From an uncultured Collinsella sp. (GTDB lineage: Bacteria > Actinomycetota > Coriobacteriia > Coriobacteriales > Coriobacteriaceae), in contig CABUSR010000012.1 in the NCBI GenBank assembly GCA_902494245.1, forward strand, positions 1 through 51,417: a stretch of 51,417 nucleotides of DNA, written 5' to 3'. The translations under genes and the position numbers were made by a program. The notes beneath the pieces are model-generated. The model saw nothing but the letters and a program-made list of their open reading frames with translations, was not told where the DNA came from and searched no databases. Position 1 is the stretch's first letter. Every line of letters starts with the position of its first letter. Below, one piece after another: positions 9,183 through 17,991 of the stretch.

Positions 9183-9211
9183 ATGTTGCACGCCAAGAAC
9201 AGATGTTGCAC
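9183..9211. repeat. Direct repeat upstream of the glycosyltransferase gene
   Basis: ATGTTGCAC occurs at 9183-9191 and 9203-9211, 20 bp apart (about two helical turns), 80-110 bp before the TTG start. This is a possible operator for a protein binding one DNA face. Only two copies are seen, so chance is possible. Confidence 0.3.
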
Positions 9212-9263
9212 ACGTGCAGCTCACACATAGTATGTACCAGGCACGGACGCGCCGAGCACTGCC

Positions 9264-10088
9264 CTAGTCGAGCACAACGAGCTCGGCTGGATCGTAATCG
9301 ACGCCCATAAACGTAAGGCCGCAGGCAGGCGCCGTGGGACCCGCAGCGGTACGGTCGCAGGCATCAATGACCTCGCGCATCCACTGGGGATCGCGGCGAT
9401 GCATGCCGATCTCGACGAGCGTGCCCACAATAGTGCGCACCATCGAATGTAAAAATGCGTTGCCCTCGATGGTAAACGTCAGGATATCCTCGCCAAAAGC
9501 GACCTCGTGGCCAAACTCGGCACGCATCACGCAACGGTGCGTGGGCTTGCCCACGGCAGATGCTACCTTGCAAAAGCTCTTAAAGTCCTGTTCGCCCAAG
9601 AGCGCAGGGCACGCGGCAGCCATGGCATCGACATCCAAGGGGTAGCGATGCCACCACACCGCACCGCGCGAGAGCACGGGGCGTGCATCGCGGTCGGCAA
9701 TCCGGTACGTATACGTACGAGAACGCGCATCAAAGCGTGCAGAAAAGCCTTTACGAGCCTTGTAGACCTCGTTTATGGCGATATCTTTGGGCAGGAGGGC
9801 ATCCATAGCCCTCAGCCACCTACGGCGCGTCAGAGCCAGCTCAGCGTCCGTTACGGGCACACTAATGTACTGGGCCACCGCATGCACGCCGGCATCGGTA
9901 CGCCCCGCACACGTCAGGTCGATCGGGCGGCGCAGCAGCGTCTCGATAGCACGGCGCAACTCGCCCGCAACGGTCGTCTGGCCCGGCTGCTCGGCAAATC
10001 CGCTATACGATGAGCCGTCATAGGCAACACGGAATACGAGCGTGGCATCGAGCTCTGGAATCGAATTCAAATCAGACGGCGCGGTCAT
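9264..10088 (-). CDS. truA: tRNA pseudouridine(38-40) synthase TruA
   Basis: 274-residue enzyme that isomerises uridines 38-40 in the anticodon arm. The catalytic aspartate is D65 in CAGRTDAGVHA. YDGSSYSGFAEQPG near the N-terminus and HSMVRTIVGTLVEIG toward the C-terminus are typical of the family. Length is normal. ATG 10088 follows GGGAG; TTG codons at 10103/10100 extend the frame but have no support. It lies immediately downstream of rplQ, the usual place in many Gram-positive genomes, but a strong terminator separates them. Confidence 0.96.
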   Translation of the reverse strand: MTAPSDLNSIPELDATLVFRVAYDGSSYSGFAEQPGQTTVAGELRRAIETLLRRPIDLTCAGRTDAGVHAVAQYISVPVTDAELALTRRRWLRAMDALLPKDIAINEVYKARKGFSARFDARSRTYTYRIADRDARPVLSRGAVWWHRYPLDVDAMAAACPALLGEQDFKSFCKVASAVGKPTHRCVMRAEFGHEVAFGEDILTFTIEGNAFLHSMVRTIVGTLVEIGMHRRDPQWMREVIDACDRTAAGPTAPACGLTFMGVDYDPAELVVLD

Positions 10089-10123
10089 GGGCGCTCCCAA
10101 CAAACAATCAACGGTATCGCGAC

Positions 10124-10154
10124 AAAAAAAGAGGGGTACGCGAACGTACCCCTC
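10124..10154 (-). terminator. Intrinsic terminator of the ribosomal operon
   Basis: On the minus strand GAGGGGTACG-TTCG-CGTACCCCTC is followed by seven T. The 10-bp stem with a UUCG tetraloop closes the operon after rplQ and lies just upstream of truA. Confidence 0.95.
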
Positions 10155-10180
10155 GAATATAGCCTATGCAGACGGATTGT

Positions 10181-10648
10181 CTACTCAGCGGTCTCCTCAG
10201 CAGGAGCCTCCTCGGCAGCCTCGACCTTCTTGGGAGCAGCGGCCTTCTTAGGGGCCGGAGCAGCCTTCTTGGCCTTAGGCGTGCAAGGCTCGGTGACGAG
10301 CTCCATGATAACGATAGGAGCGTTGTCGCCCTTACGGTTACCGAGCTTCATGATGCGGGTGTAACCGCCGTTGCGGTCCTGCCACATGCCCTGGGCAGCC
10401 TTGTCGAAGATCTCGGCAACGAGCTGCTTATCGCCGAGCTTGGCGATGGCCAGACGACGAGAGTGTAGGTCGCCCTTCTTGGCCCAGGTGATGATCGGAT
10501 CGACGACCGAACGCAGCGCCTTAGCGCGGGTCTCGGTGGTCTTGATGCGGTCGTTCTCGAAGAGGGCCTTGGCCAGGCTCTTCTTCATGGCCTTGGTGTG
10601 GCTCGCATCGGTGCCGAGCTTCAGGCCCTTCTTAACGTTGTGACGCAT
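10181..10648 (-). CDS. rplQ: 50S ribosomal protein L17
   Basis: 155 residues. The first 115 or so form the normal L17 domain (MRHNVKKGLKLGTDASHTKA, then RIKTTETRAKALR and GDNAPIVIMELV). A tail of about 40 Ala/Lys/Glu/Pro residues follows, a low-complexity extension common in actinobacterial L17. L17 sits near the exit tunnel of the large subunit. The gene begins 30 bp after rpoA and is the last gene before the operon terminator. Confidence 0.97.
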   Translation of the reverse strand: MRHNVKKGLKLGTDASHTKAMKKSLAKALFENDRIKTTETRAKALRSVVDPIITWAKKGDLHSRRLAIAKLGDKQLVAEIFDKAAQGMWQDRNGGYTRIMKLGNRKGDNAPIVIMELVTEPCTPKAKKAAPAPKKAAAPKKVEAAEEAPAEETAE

Positions 10649-10678
10649 GGTCTAGTTTCTCCTCAAATATGCGAAGCA

Positions 10679-11620
10679 TTAAGCCTTCAGGCTCAGGCCC
10701 ATGGACTCAAGCTTGTCCTTCACTTCCTCGATCGACTTAACACCGAAGTTACGGATGTTAAGCAGATCGTTCTCCGAGAACTCAACGAGCTGACGGACCG
10801 AGTGAATGCTGGCGCGCTTAAGGCAGTTGTAGGAACGGACGGAAAGGTCCAGATCCTCGATCTGCTTGTCCAGCTCGGCGTTGTCGTTGGTGACCTCGGG
10901 AGCGAAGATCGAAGCCTCCTCCTCGACCTCGGGGGTCTCGACAAGGTTCATAAAGGCGGCCATATGCTGGTTGATGATATTGGCAGCCTGGACGACGGCG
11001 TCGCGCGGAGCGATAGAGCCGTTGGTCTCGATCTCGAGGACAAGGCGGTCGTAGTCGGTGTGCTGACCGACACGGCAAGCCTCAACGAGCTTGGCGCAAC
11101 GGGAAACCGGCGAGTACAGCGAGTCGACGTGGATCACACCGATGGGATCGTTGTCACGCTTGTTAGCCTCGCCAGAGACATAGCCGCGGCCATAGCCGAT
11201 GCGCATGCTCATGGTGAGATGGCCACCCTCGGTGAGCGTAGCGATGTGCTGCTCGGGGTTGACCAGCTCAAACTCGGACGGAATAAAGAAGTCCGCACCG
11301 GTGACCTCGCAGGGGCCGTCAACCGAAATGGTGGCGGTCGCCTCGTCGGTCGTGCCGAGAGCCCTGAAGACAAGACCCTTGACATTCAGGACGATGTCGG
11401 TGACATCCTCGACCATGTTAGGGATGGTCATGAACTCGTGCTGCGCGCCATCGATCTGAATAGCCTCGACGGCGGCACCCTCGAGCGAGGACAGAAGAAC
11501 GCGACGAAGGGAGTTACCCAGCGTATCGCCGTAGCCACGCTCGAGCGGCTCGACGGAGACACGAGCAGACGTCTCGTTAATCTCTTCGACCTGAACCTGA
11601 GGCCTAATGAATTCTGACAT
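10679..11620 (-). CDS. rpoA: DNA-directed RNA polymerase subunit alpha
   Basis: 313 residues. The N-terminal domain (about 1-230) assembles the polymerase: RGYGDTLGNSLRRVLLSSLEGAAV carries the dimer and beta-binding signature. An acidic linker follows, then the C-terminal domain with LSVRSYNCLKRASIHSV and NIRNFGVKSIEEV helices that touch UP elements and activators. ATG 11620 follows GGAGG. It lies between rpsD and rplQ, the standard alpha-operon order, so its output is coupled to ribosomal proteins. Confidence 0.99.
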   Translation of the reverse strand: MSEFIRPQVQVEEINETSARVSVEPLERGYGDTLGNSLRRVLLSSLEGAAVEAIQIDGAQHEFMTIPNMVEDVTDIVLNVKGLVFRALGTTDEATATISVDGPCEVTGADFFIPSEFELVNPEQHIATLTEGGHLTMSMRIGYGRGYVSGEANKRDNDPIGVIHVDSLYSPVSRCAKLVEACRVGQHTDYDRLVLEIETNGSIAPRDAVVQAANIINQHMAAFMNLVETPEVEEEASIFAPEVTNDNAELDKQIEDLDLSVRSYNCLKRASIHSVRQLVEFSENDLLNIRNFGVKSIEEVKDKLESMGLSLKA

Positions 11621-11652
11621 GTATTACCTCCAGCCTCAGCAGCCCGGATGGA

Positions 11653-12249
11653 CTACTTAGAGTAGAGCTCGACGATGAGCTGCTCGTTGATATCACCGCT
11701 GATCTGCTCACGCGTCGGCAGAGCGAGCACGTTACCAGACAGCTTCTCGATATCGACCTCGAGCCAGCCAGGGACCTCGAAACGCTCGGAGGAAATCAGA
11801 GCCTCCTTGATGGGGAGGAGGTCACGGAACTTCTCGCCGACAGCGACGACGTCGCCGGCCTTGACGCGGTAGGACGGGATGTCCACGCGCTTGCCGTTCA
11901 CGGTGAAGTGACCGTGACGGACGGACTGACGAGCCTCTTTGCGGGTGCGGGCGAAGCCAAGACGGAAGACGACGTTGTCGAGGCGAGACTCAAGGATAAT
12001 CATGAGGTTCTCACCGGTGACGCCGTTCATCTTACGGGCCTTGTTGAAGTAGCCGTGGAACTGCTTCTCCAGAACGCCATAGATGAACTTGACCTTCTGC
12101 TTCTCGCGCAGCTGCATGCCGTACTCAGATTCCTTGCGACGGCGCTTGGGCTGACGGATAGATTCCTTCTTGCTGCTGTAACCGAGCTCAGCGGGATCGA
12201 TCCCGAGCTGACGGCAGCGCTTAAGAACAGGAGTCCTGTCGATTGCCAT
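11653..12249 (-). CDS. rpsD: 30S ribosomal protein S4 (zinc-free form)
   Basis: 198 residues, a primary 16S-binding protein and in many bacteria a translational regulator of the alpha operon. The N-terminal region has only one cysteine (KRCRQLGIDP) in place of the Cys4 zinc site, so this is the C-minus type. The S4 RNA-binding domain covers about 90-155 (SRLDNVVFRLGFARTRKEAR, HGHFTVNGKRVDIPSYRV). It reads after rpsK with a 19-bp gap and 32 bp before rpoA. Confidence 0.98.
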   Translation of the reverse strand: MAIDRTPVLKRCRQLGIDPAELGYSSKKESIRQPKRRRKESEYGMQLREKQKVKFIYGVLEKQFHGYFNKARKMNGVTGENLMIILESRLDNVVFRLGFARTRKEARQSVRHGHFTVNGKRVDIPSYRVKAGDVVAVGEKFRDLLPIKEALISSERFEVPGWLEVDIEKLSGNVLALPTREQISGDINEQLIVELYSK

Positions 12250-12268
12250 ATTGATACGATCCTTTCAG

Positions 12269-12673
12269 TTACACGCGGCGACGCTTCTTGGGGCGGCAGC
12301 CGTTGTGCGGGATGGGGGTCTTGTCCTGGATGCTCGAGACCTCGAGGCCAGCAGCCTGGAGGGAGCGGATGGCGGTCTCACGACCGGAGCCGGGGCCCTT
12401 GACGAAGACGGAAACCTTCTTCATGCCGTGCTCCATGGCCTGCTTGGCAGCAGCCTCGGCAGCCATCTGGGCAGCGAACGGCGTGGACTTACGGGAGCCC
12501 TTGAAGCCCACCTGGCCAGCCGACTTCCAGGAAATGACGTTGCCCTGGGGATCGGTGATCGAAACGATCGTGTTGTTGAACGTAGAACGAATGTGAGCCT
12601 GGCCCACGGAAATGTTCTTACGGTCCGCGCGCTTCAGACGGGCAGCGCGAACGTTCTTCTTAGCAGTAGCCAT
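12269..12673 (-). CDS. rpsK: 30S ribosomal protein S11
   Basis: 134 residues, a platform protein near the mRNA exit of the small subunit. VGQAHIRSTFNNTIVSITD and the C-terminal HNGCRPKKRRRV are diagnostic; the basic N-tail (MATAKKNVRAARLKRADRKN) is usual in Actinobacteria. The gaps are 14 bp to rpsM and 19 bp to rpsD, so it belongs to one transcript. Confidence 0.98.
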   Translation of the reverse strand: MATAKKNVRAARLKRADRKNISVGQAHIRSTFNNTIVSITDPQGNVISWKSAGQVGFKGSRKSTPFAAQMAAEAAAKQAMEHGMKKVSVFVKGPGSGRETAIRSLQAAGLEVSSIQDKTPIPHNGCRPKKRRRV

Positions 12674-12687
12674 CTATCTAGCGCTCC

Positions 12688-13062
12688 TTATTTCTTCTTC
12701 TTAGCACCGATCTGACGCTTCGGGCCCTTGCGGGTACGAGCGTTAGTGTGGGTGCGCTGGCCGCGGACCGGGAGGCCCTTGCGGTGACGAAGGCCGCGGT
12801 TGCAGCCGATGTCCATAAGGCGCTTGACGTTCTGGTTGCGCTCACGGCGGAGGTCGCCCTCAACCATGATCTGGTTCTTGTCGATATAATCGCGGATGGC
12901 GTTAACCTCATCCTCGGTGAGGTCCTTAACGCGCGTATCCACGTTAACGTTGCACTCGACGCAAATCTTCGTCGCAGTGGTGCGGCCGATGCCGTAAATG
13001 TAGGTCAGACCGATCTCAACGCGCTTCTCACGCGGGAGGTCGACACCATTAATACGGGCCAA
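12688..13062 (-). CDS. rpsM: 30S ribosomal protein S13
   Basis: 124 residues located in the small-subunit head, contacting the large subunit and P-site tRNA. MARINGVDLPREKRVEIGLT, YGIGRTTA and GLRHRKGLPVRGQRT are family signatures, and the basic tail ends in GAKKKK. It is separated from rpmJ by 14 bp and from rpsK by 14 bp. Confidence 0.98.
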   Translation of the reverse strand: MARINGVDLPREKRVEIGLTYIYGIGRTTATKICVECNVNVDTRVKDLTEDEVNAIRDYIDKNQIMVEGDLRRERNQNVKRLMDIGCNRGLRHRKGLPVRGQRTHTNARTRKGPKRQIGAKKKK

Positions 13063-13076
13063 CGTAGTCTCCTCTC

Positions 13077-13190
13077 TTAACCCTGACGCTGCTTATGACG
13101 GGGGTTCTCGCAAATGACGAGGACCTTGCCATGGCGCCTAATGATTTTGCACTTATCGCACATCTTCTTGACCGAAGGACGTACCTTCAT
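13077..13190 (-). CDS. rpmJ: 50S ribosomal protein L36 (zinc type)
   Basis: 37-residue protein of the large subunit. The sequence begins MKVRPSVKKMCDKCKIIRR and ends NPRHKQRQG. C11, C14, C27 and H32 form the zinc ribbon, so this is the zinc-containing paralogue. The start at 13190 follows GGAAGAAC. It sits between infA (147-bp gap) and rpsM (14-bp gap), its normal place. Confidence 0.97.
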   Translation of the reverse strand: MKVRPSVKKMCDKCKIIRRHGKVLVICENPRHKQRQG

Positions 13191-13337
13191 CGTTCTTCCT
13201 TTCGGTAGCGCTCAAACTACTTCCCTACTATCTACTCGCCCAGCCGCAGGCGTTTAAAACTATGGCTGGTCTTCACATGCAAACCGACCGTAGGTTGAGC
13301 TAAGCCTGCAGTCGGAAAAGAGCGTGTATGTGTGTCG

Positions 13338-13556
13338 CTATTTATAGCGATAGGTGATGCGACCGCGGGTCAGGTCGTACGGGGAAAGCTCCACGACAAC
13401 CCTGTCACCGGGGAGAATGCGGATGTAATTCATTCGGATCTTGCCAGAAATGTTGCACAGAACCGAATGACCGTTCTCGAGCTCAACCTTAAACATGGCG
13501 TTGGGCAGCGGCTCCTTTACCGTACCCTCGAGCTCAATTGCGTCTTCCTTCTTCAC
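13338..13556 (-). CDS. infA: Translation initiation factor IF-1
   Basis: 72-residue OB-fold protein (KKEDAIELEGTVKEPLPN, then GKIRMNYIRILPGDRVVVEL and YDLTRGRITYRYK) that blocks the A site during initiation. The start chosen is GTG 13556, giving the usual MKKEDAIE beginning; TTG 13562 would add two residues and is the main alternative. AGAAAGATGAT precedes both. The 104-bp gap from map and the 147-bp gap to rpmJ are the longest inside this operon, so an internal promoter is plausible. Confidence 0.95.
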   Translation of the reverse strand: MKKEDAIELEGTVKEPLPNAMFKVELENGHSVLCNISGKIRMNYIRILPGDRVVVELSPYDLTRGRITYRYK

Positions 13557-13595
13557 AAGCAATCATCTTTCTCTAGAAAACGACAGCGATTGAGT

Positions 13596-13624
13596 ATTCT
13601 ACAACACGTATGCACGCATCGTAA
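13596..13624 (-). promoter_or_regulatory. Possible internal promoter before infA
   Basis: On the minus strand TTACGA (13619-13624) and TAGAAT (13596-13601) are 17 bp apart and about 40 bp before the infA start. The -35 match is poor, so this is weak. Confidence 0.3.
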
Positions 13625-13660
13625 TAACTTCGTAATGGCTCCACAACTACGTGGAACTTG

Positions 13661-14449
13661 TTACATTTCTCCGCCCTGGAGCGAACACCAGGATCCTTGC
13701 GCATCGGTGGTAAGAATCACCGGACCGTCATCGGTAATGGCGACGGTGTTCTCGTAGTGCGCGGCGGGCAGGTGGTCGTTGGTCGTAACGATCCAACCAT
13801 CGGAGCCCGTGCTCACATGATTGGATCCCATCGTGACCATCGGCTCGATGGCAATGACCATACCGGCCTGGAGACGAACGCCCCTCCCCTTCTTTCCGTA
13901 ATTCGGAACGTTGGGGTCCTCGTGCATCACATGGCCAATACCGTGCCCCACATAATCGCGAAGCACGCCATAGCCGTGAGACTCGGCGAGGGACTGGACG
14001 GCATAACCAATGTCTCCAATATGGTTACCGGGAACAGCCTGCTCGATGGCAGCCTTAAGGCAATCGCGCGTAACCTCGCACAGGGCCTTGGCCTCGGGCG
14101 TGGGGGTACCGACGAAAAACGTCCAAGCGTTATCGCCGACCCAACCGTCGACAACAGCTCCCGTATCGATGGAGATGATATCGCCATCGCGCAGAATCAT
14201 GTCGGGGTTGGGAATACCATGCACCACGGCATCATTAATCGATGCACAGATGGTACCGGGAAACCCGCCGTAACCTTTAAAGGCCGGGGTGCCACCATGC
14301 ATGCGGATAATCTGCTCCGCAAGCTGATCAAGCTCAAAGGTCGAAACACCAGGGCGAACCATGGCTCCAACGTGGCGGAGCGCCATCTTAGATAGCGCTC
14401 CTGCCTTCTTCATCTGCTCGATTTGCGTCGCAGACTTAATCTTGATCAT
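13661..14449 (-). CDS. map: Type I methionine aminopeptidase
   Basis: 262-residue metalloenzyme that removes the initiator methionine from new proteins. The five metal ligands are present: D95 (IDTGAVV), D106 (VGDNAW), H169 (GHGIGH), E202 (AIEPMV) and E233 (HYENTV). There is no N-terminal zinc extension. The ATG at 14449 overlaps the adk stop codon as ATGA, which indicates translational coupling. The order secY-adk-map-infA is the standard one. Confidence 0.97.
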   Translation of the reverse strand: MIKIKSATQIEQMKKAGALSKMALRHVGAMVRPGVSTFELDQLAEQIIRMHGGTPAFKGYGGFPGTICASINDAVVHGIPNPDMILRDGDIISIDTGAVVDGWVGDNAWTFFVGTPTPEAKALCEVTRDCLKAAIEQAVPGNHIGDIGYAVQSLAESHGYGVLRDYVGHGIGHVMHEDPNVPNYGKKGRGVRLQAGMVIAIEPMVTMGSNHVSTGSDGWIVTTNDHLPAAHYENTVAITDDGPVILTTDAQGSWCSLQGGEM

Positions 14450-15072
14450 AGACCGAGAGCCTCTTTGACATCCCCGTACACGGTCTCGCGAGCCTGGTCA
14501 CCGTTGACCGACTTGAGCAGACCCTGGCCACGATAGTAGTCGACGAGCGGGCTCGTGGACTTCTCGTAGACGTCGAGACGGTTCTTGATGGTCTCGGGCT
14601 TGTCGTCGTCGCGCTGATACATCTCGCCACCACACTTGGGGCAGGTAGCATCGGCAGCGGTGCCGGTGTAACCGCAGGCGCGGCAGGTGCGACGCGAAGA
14701 CAGACGGTCGATGATGACCTCGGGGGCCACGTCGACCAGAAGGGCGCAGTCAATCTCGCGACCCATGGCGGAGAGCTCGGAATCGAGCGTCACAGCCTGG
14801 GCGGTGTTGCGCGGGAAGCCGTCGAGGATGAAGCCCTGCTGGGCGTCATCGGCGGCAAGGCGCTCCTTGACAAGGTCGATCACGAGCTGGTCGGGAACGA
14901 GCTCGCCGGCGTCCATGTACTTCTTAGCCTGAATACCAAGCTCAGTGCCACCCTTGACGGCAGCACGCAGCAGGTCGCCCGTGGAAATGTGAGCGACGCC
15001 GAACTCGGCGACGAGCTCCTGTGCGACGGTGCCCTTACCGGCACCCGGAGCTCCGAGCAATACGAGGTTCAT
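14446..15072 (-). CDS. adk: Adenylate kinase (zinc lid)
   Basis: 208-residue enzyme converting ATP + AMP to 2 ADP. P-loop GAPGAGKGT is at 7-15 and the AMP-binding DGFPRNTAQA near 84-93. The LID carries four cysteines (C130, C133, C144, C147), the zinc-stabilised form found in many Gram-positives. ATG 15072 has GAGGAGG 7 bases upstream; an in-frame TTG two codons earlier is less likely. The gene starts 18 bp after secY and overlaps map by 4 bp. Confidence 0.97.
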   Translation of the reverse strand: MNLVLLGAPGAGKGTVAQELVAEFGVAHISTGDLLRAAVKGGTELGIQAKKYMDAGELVPDQLVIDLVKERLAADDAQQGFILDGFPRNTAQAVTLDSELSAMGREIDCALLVDVAPEVIIDRLSSRRTCRACGYTGTAADATCPKCGGEMYQRDDDKPETIKNRLDVYEKSTSPLVDYYRGQGLLKSVNGDQARETVYGDVKEALGL

Positions 15073-15090
15073 GAGCAATCCTCCTCTAGC

Positions 15091-16377
15091 CTATTTAAAG
15101 AATCCATCGTAATCATACATCTTGATCTGGCCTTCGAGCTTATCGACCGTGTCGAGCACGACGCCGACCATGATGAGGATAGACGTGCCGCCAAATGCCT
15201 GGATCAGATGGTTACCCGTGAAAGAGAAGATGATCGAAGGCACGATAGCGATGAGCGCCAAAAAGACAGCGCTGGGAAGCGTAATCTTGTTGAGCGCGTT
15301 CTTGATGTAGGCCGCGGTAGCCCTGCCCGGACGGACGCCCGGAATAAAGCCGCCCTGCTTCTTAAGGTTGTCGGCCGTGTCATCGGGGTTGAACACCATG
15401 GAGGTGTAGAAGTACGCGAAGAACACGATGAGGACAACGTTAAGCACCCAGTTGAGCCAACCGGTCGAAAGCGCGGAGGCAACTGCCTGGATCCAGCCGA
15501 TGCCGGGGAAGAACACGGCAATCTGGGCCGGGAAGTACAGCAGCGCCGAAGCGAAGATGATCGGCACGACGCCCGCGGTGTTGACCTTGATGGGCAGGTA
15601 GGTGGTCTGGCCACCCATCATGCGACGGCCCACGACGCGCTTGGCGTAAGAGACCGGGATGCGGCGCTGGCCGCGCTCAAGGAAAACGATCAGCGGGATG
15701 ACCAGCAAGATGATGGCGCAGATAATCACCATGGTGATGATGCCACCGGCGTTACCCTCGGTGCTGGAGAAAATCGCCTGCGGAAGACCGGCCATGATGT
15801 TCGCGAAGATGATCAGCGACATGCCATTGCCGATACCGCGCTGGGTGATGAGCTCACCAATCCACATGATCAGCATGGCGCCCGCGGTGAGCGTGCCGAC
15901 GATCATGAGGTCGAAGATGATCTCGGGAGCGCCGGCGCCATTAAAGCTGATGCCGAAGCTCTTAAAGAGGAAGAGGTAACCCACGGAGTTGAGGATAGCC
16001 AGAGCCAGGGTGAGGTAACGCGAATACTGCGTAATCTTGGTCTGACCGACCTCGCCCTCGCGGGCAAGCTCATGCAGGGAAGGCACGACGGCCTGGAGCA
16101 TCTGGAGGATGATCGAGCTCGTGATGTACGGCATGATGCCCAAAGAGAACACCGAGACATAGCTCAACGCGCCACCAGAGAAAAGATTCAGGAGGGCCAT
16201 AGCACCTGCGGCGACCGAGTTGCTCCCGGTCGAGAAAAGGCCCAGCATCCCCTGGAAGGGAATGCCGGGCACAGGAACGTGCGCACCAATGCGGTACACG
16301 ACGAGCATAGCTATGGTAAAAAGAATCTTTTCGCGCAGTTCTTTGATGCGGAAAGCATTCTTAAGACCATTTAGCAC
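15091..16377 (-). CDS. secY: Protein translocase subunit SecY
   Basis: 428-residue channel protein of the Sec translocon with ten predicted membrane helices. Recognisable parts are AHVPVPGIPFQGM at the plug/first helix, LGIMPYITSSIILQML, GIGNGMSLIIFANI, and the ribosome/SecA-binding loops including QTTYLPIKVNTAGVVPIIFASAL-type sequence. The start is GTG 16377, which overlaps the last codons of rplO by 7 bp. It is co-transcribed with ribosomal proteins and adk. Confidence 0.97.
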   Translation of the reverse strand: MLNGLKNAFRIKELREKILFTIAMLVVYRIGAHVPVPGIPFQGMLGLFSTGSNSVAAGAMALLNLFSGGALSYVSVFSLGIMPYITSSIILQMLQAVVPSLHELAREGEVGQTKITQYSRYLTLALAILNSVGYLFLFKSFGISFNGAGAPEIIFDLMIVGTLTAGAMLIMWIGELITQRGIGNGMSLIIFANIMAGLPQAIFSSTEGNAGGIITMVIICAIILLVIPLIVFLERGQRRIPVSYAKRVVGRRMMGGQTTYLPIKVNTAGVVPIIFASALLYFPAQIAVFFPGIGWIQAVASALSTGWLNWVLNVVLIVFFAYFYTSMVFNPDDTADNLKKQGGFIPGVRPGRATAAYIKNALNKITLPSAVFLALIAIVPSIIFSFTGNHLIQAFGGTSILIMVGVVLDTVDKLEGQIKMYDYDGFFK

Positions 16378-16820
16378 GGCAGCTCGACCTTTCCGCCGGC
16401 GGCCTCGATCTTGGCCTGCGCAGAAGCGCTGACCTTGTCGACCTTGACCGTGAACTTCTTGGTGAGCTCACCATTGCCGAGCACCTTGACGGGCTCGAAC
16501 TCGCTCTTGGTGATGCGAGCGGCCTTAAGAGCGGCACCGTCGATCACAGCGCCGTCCTCGAACTTACGCTCAAGACGCTCAACGTTGACAGCGGTGTACT
16601 CGATACGACGGGGGTTGCGGAAGCCCGGAAGCTTGGGCAGACGCATAGCCAGCGGAGTCTGGCCACCCTCGAAGCCGGCACCCTTGGTGCCACCAGAGCG
16701 AGAGCCCTGGCCCTTCTGGCCGCGGCCAGAAGTGGTGCCGTGACCCGAAGAATTGCCACGGCCGACGCGCTTGCGGTTCTTGGTGGAACCGGGCGCGGGA
16801 GTAAGATCGTGAAGCTGCAT
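16371..16820 (-). CDS. rplO: 50S ribosomal protein L15
   Basis: 149 residues, mostly an extended basic N-terminal arm (GSTKNRKRVGRGNSSGHG, GRGQKGQGSRSG) and a C-terminal globular part with VKVLGNGELTKKFTVKVDKV. It is a late-assembly protein of the large subunit. It starts 3 bp after rpmD and overlaps secY. Confidence 0.98.
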   Translation of the reverse strand: MQLHDLTPAPGSTKNRKRVGRGNSSGHGTTSGRGQKGQGSRSGGTKGAGFEGGQTPLAMRLPKLPGFRNPRRIEYTAVNVERLERKFEDGAVIDGAALKAARITKSEFEPVKVLGNGELTKKFTVKVDKVSASAQAKIEAAGGKVELPC

Positions 16821-16823
16821 TTG

Positions 16824-17006
16824 CTACTCCTCTACAATCTCGACAAGGTGCTTAACCTTGAAGATCATGCCGCGGACGGACTCGTTGTCAGCAATCTCGC
16901 GAACCTCGCGGATCCTGTGGAGACCGAGGGCACGGACAGTACGGACCTGGTCCTGCTTGCAACCGTTGGTGCTGCGGACCTGCTTGATCTTGATGGTGTC
17001 AGCCAT
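16824..17006 (-). CDS. rpmD: 50S ribosomal protein L30
   Basis: 60 residues of the small ferredoxin-like L30 fold: IKIKQVRSTNGCKQDQVRTV, GLHRIREVREIADNESVRGM. L30 is missing from some bacteria but present here. It lies 2 bp after rpsE and 3 bp before rplO. Confidence 0.97.
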   Translation of the reverse strand: MADTIKIKQVRSTNGCKQDQVRTVRALGLHRIREVREIADNESVRGMIFKVKHLVEIVEE

Positions 17007-17008
17007 GC

Positions 17009-17533
17009 TTAGTTCTCCTTACCGACGAACATCTCGGAGACCGTCAGGCCACGGCGAGCCGCGACGTCCTCAGGGCTGGAGAGCTCCTTGAGGCCCTCGA
17101 CGGCAGCCTTGATGATGTTGAGGCCGTTGTCGGTACCGAGGGACTTGGACAGGACGTTCTTGATGCCAGCAAGCTCGAAGAGGGGGCGCACAGCGCCGCC
17201 GGCGATAACGCCGGTACCCTCGACAGCGGGCTTGATGATGATGCGGCCGGCACCAAAGTGACCGAGAACCTCGTGCGGGATGGTGCCCTGATCGGTCACC
17301 GGCACGTGGAACATGTTTTTCTTGGCATCGAGAGACGCCTTGGAGATGGCCAGGGGCACCTCAGCGGACTTGCCCATGCCAACGCCGACGTTGCCCTTGC
17401 CGTCGCCAACGACGACGAGAGCGACGAGGCTCATGCGACGACCACCCTTGACGGTCTTCGACACGCGGTTGATGTAAACGACGCGCTCCTCGAACTCGGA
17501 GGCCTCGCGCTGCTGCTTCTGATTACGAGCCAT
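17009..17533 (-). CDS. rpsE: 30S ribosomal protein S5
   Basis: 174 residues. The N-terminal double-stranded-RNA-binding domain has VVYINRVSKTVKGGRRMSLVALVVVGDG, followed by the C-terminal S5 fold (GTGVIAGGAVRPLFELAGI). S5 is involved in decoding fidelity and mRNA helicase activity at the entry site. It lies 14 bp after rplR and 2 bp before rpmD. Confidence 0.98.
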   Translation of the reverse strand: MARNQKQQREASEFEERVVYINRVSKTVKGGRRMSLVALVVVGDGKGNVGVGMGKSAEVPLAISKASLDAKKNMFHVPVTDQGTIPHEVLGHFGAGRIIIKPAVEGTGVIAGGAVRPLFELAGIKNVLSKSLGTDNGLNIIKAAVEGLKELSSPEDVAARRGLTVSEMFVGKEN

Positions 17534-17547
17534 GTGCTACATACCTC

Positions 17548-17916
17548 CTAGAACTCGAGACCGGCGGCACGAGCACCGTCGGCGAGGGCCTTGACGCGGC
17601 CATGGTAGATACGGCCACCGCGATCGAAGGCGACCTTGGTGATGCCGGCCTCGATGGCGCGCTTGCCAACGAGCTGACCGACCTTCTCCGCAGCCTCCTT
17701 GTTCGAGGTGTGGGTGCCCTTGAACTCGGCCTCGAGGGTCGAGGCAGAAACGAGCGTCAGGCTGGAGCCCTTGCTGTCGTCGATGATCTGGGCATAGATG
17801 TTGGCGTTAGTACGGGTCACGCGAAGACGCGGACGCTCGGCGGTACCCGAGACCTTGCCGCGAACACGACGCTGACGACGCTTGAGGCCTTCCAGCTTCG
17901 CCTTATGCTTGTTCAT
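17548..17916 (-). CDS. rplR: 50S ribosomal protein L18
   Basis: 122-residue 5S-rRNA-binding protein: RPRLRVTRTNANIYAQIIDD and KVAFDRGGRIYHGRVKALADGAR are typical. With L5 (rplE) it forms the central protuberance. It is preceded by a 75-bp gap from rplF and followed 14 bp later by rpsE. Confidence 0.98.
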   Translation of the reverse strand: MNKHKAKLEGLKRRQRRVRGKVSGTAERPRLRVTRTNANIYAQIIDDSKGSSLTLVSASTLEAEFKGTHTSNKEAAEKVGQLVGKRAIEAGITKVAFDRGGRIYHGRVKALADGARAAGLEF

Positions 17917-17991
17917 ACGTAAACTCCTAAAAAGGTTGATCTTGCCAGCACCTGACGGGGTGCTGGTCTTATGCGAGTGAGTCGGTTACGA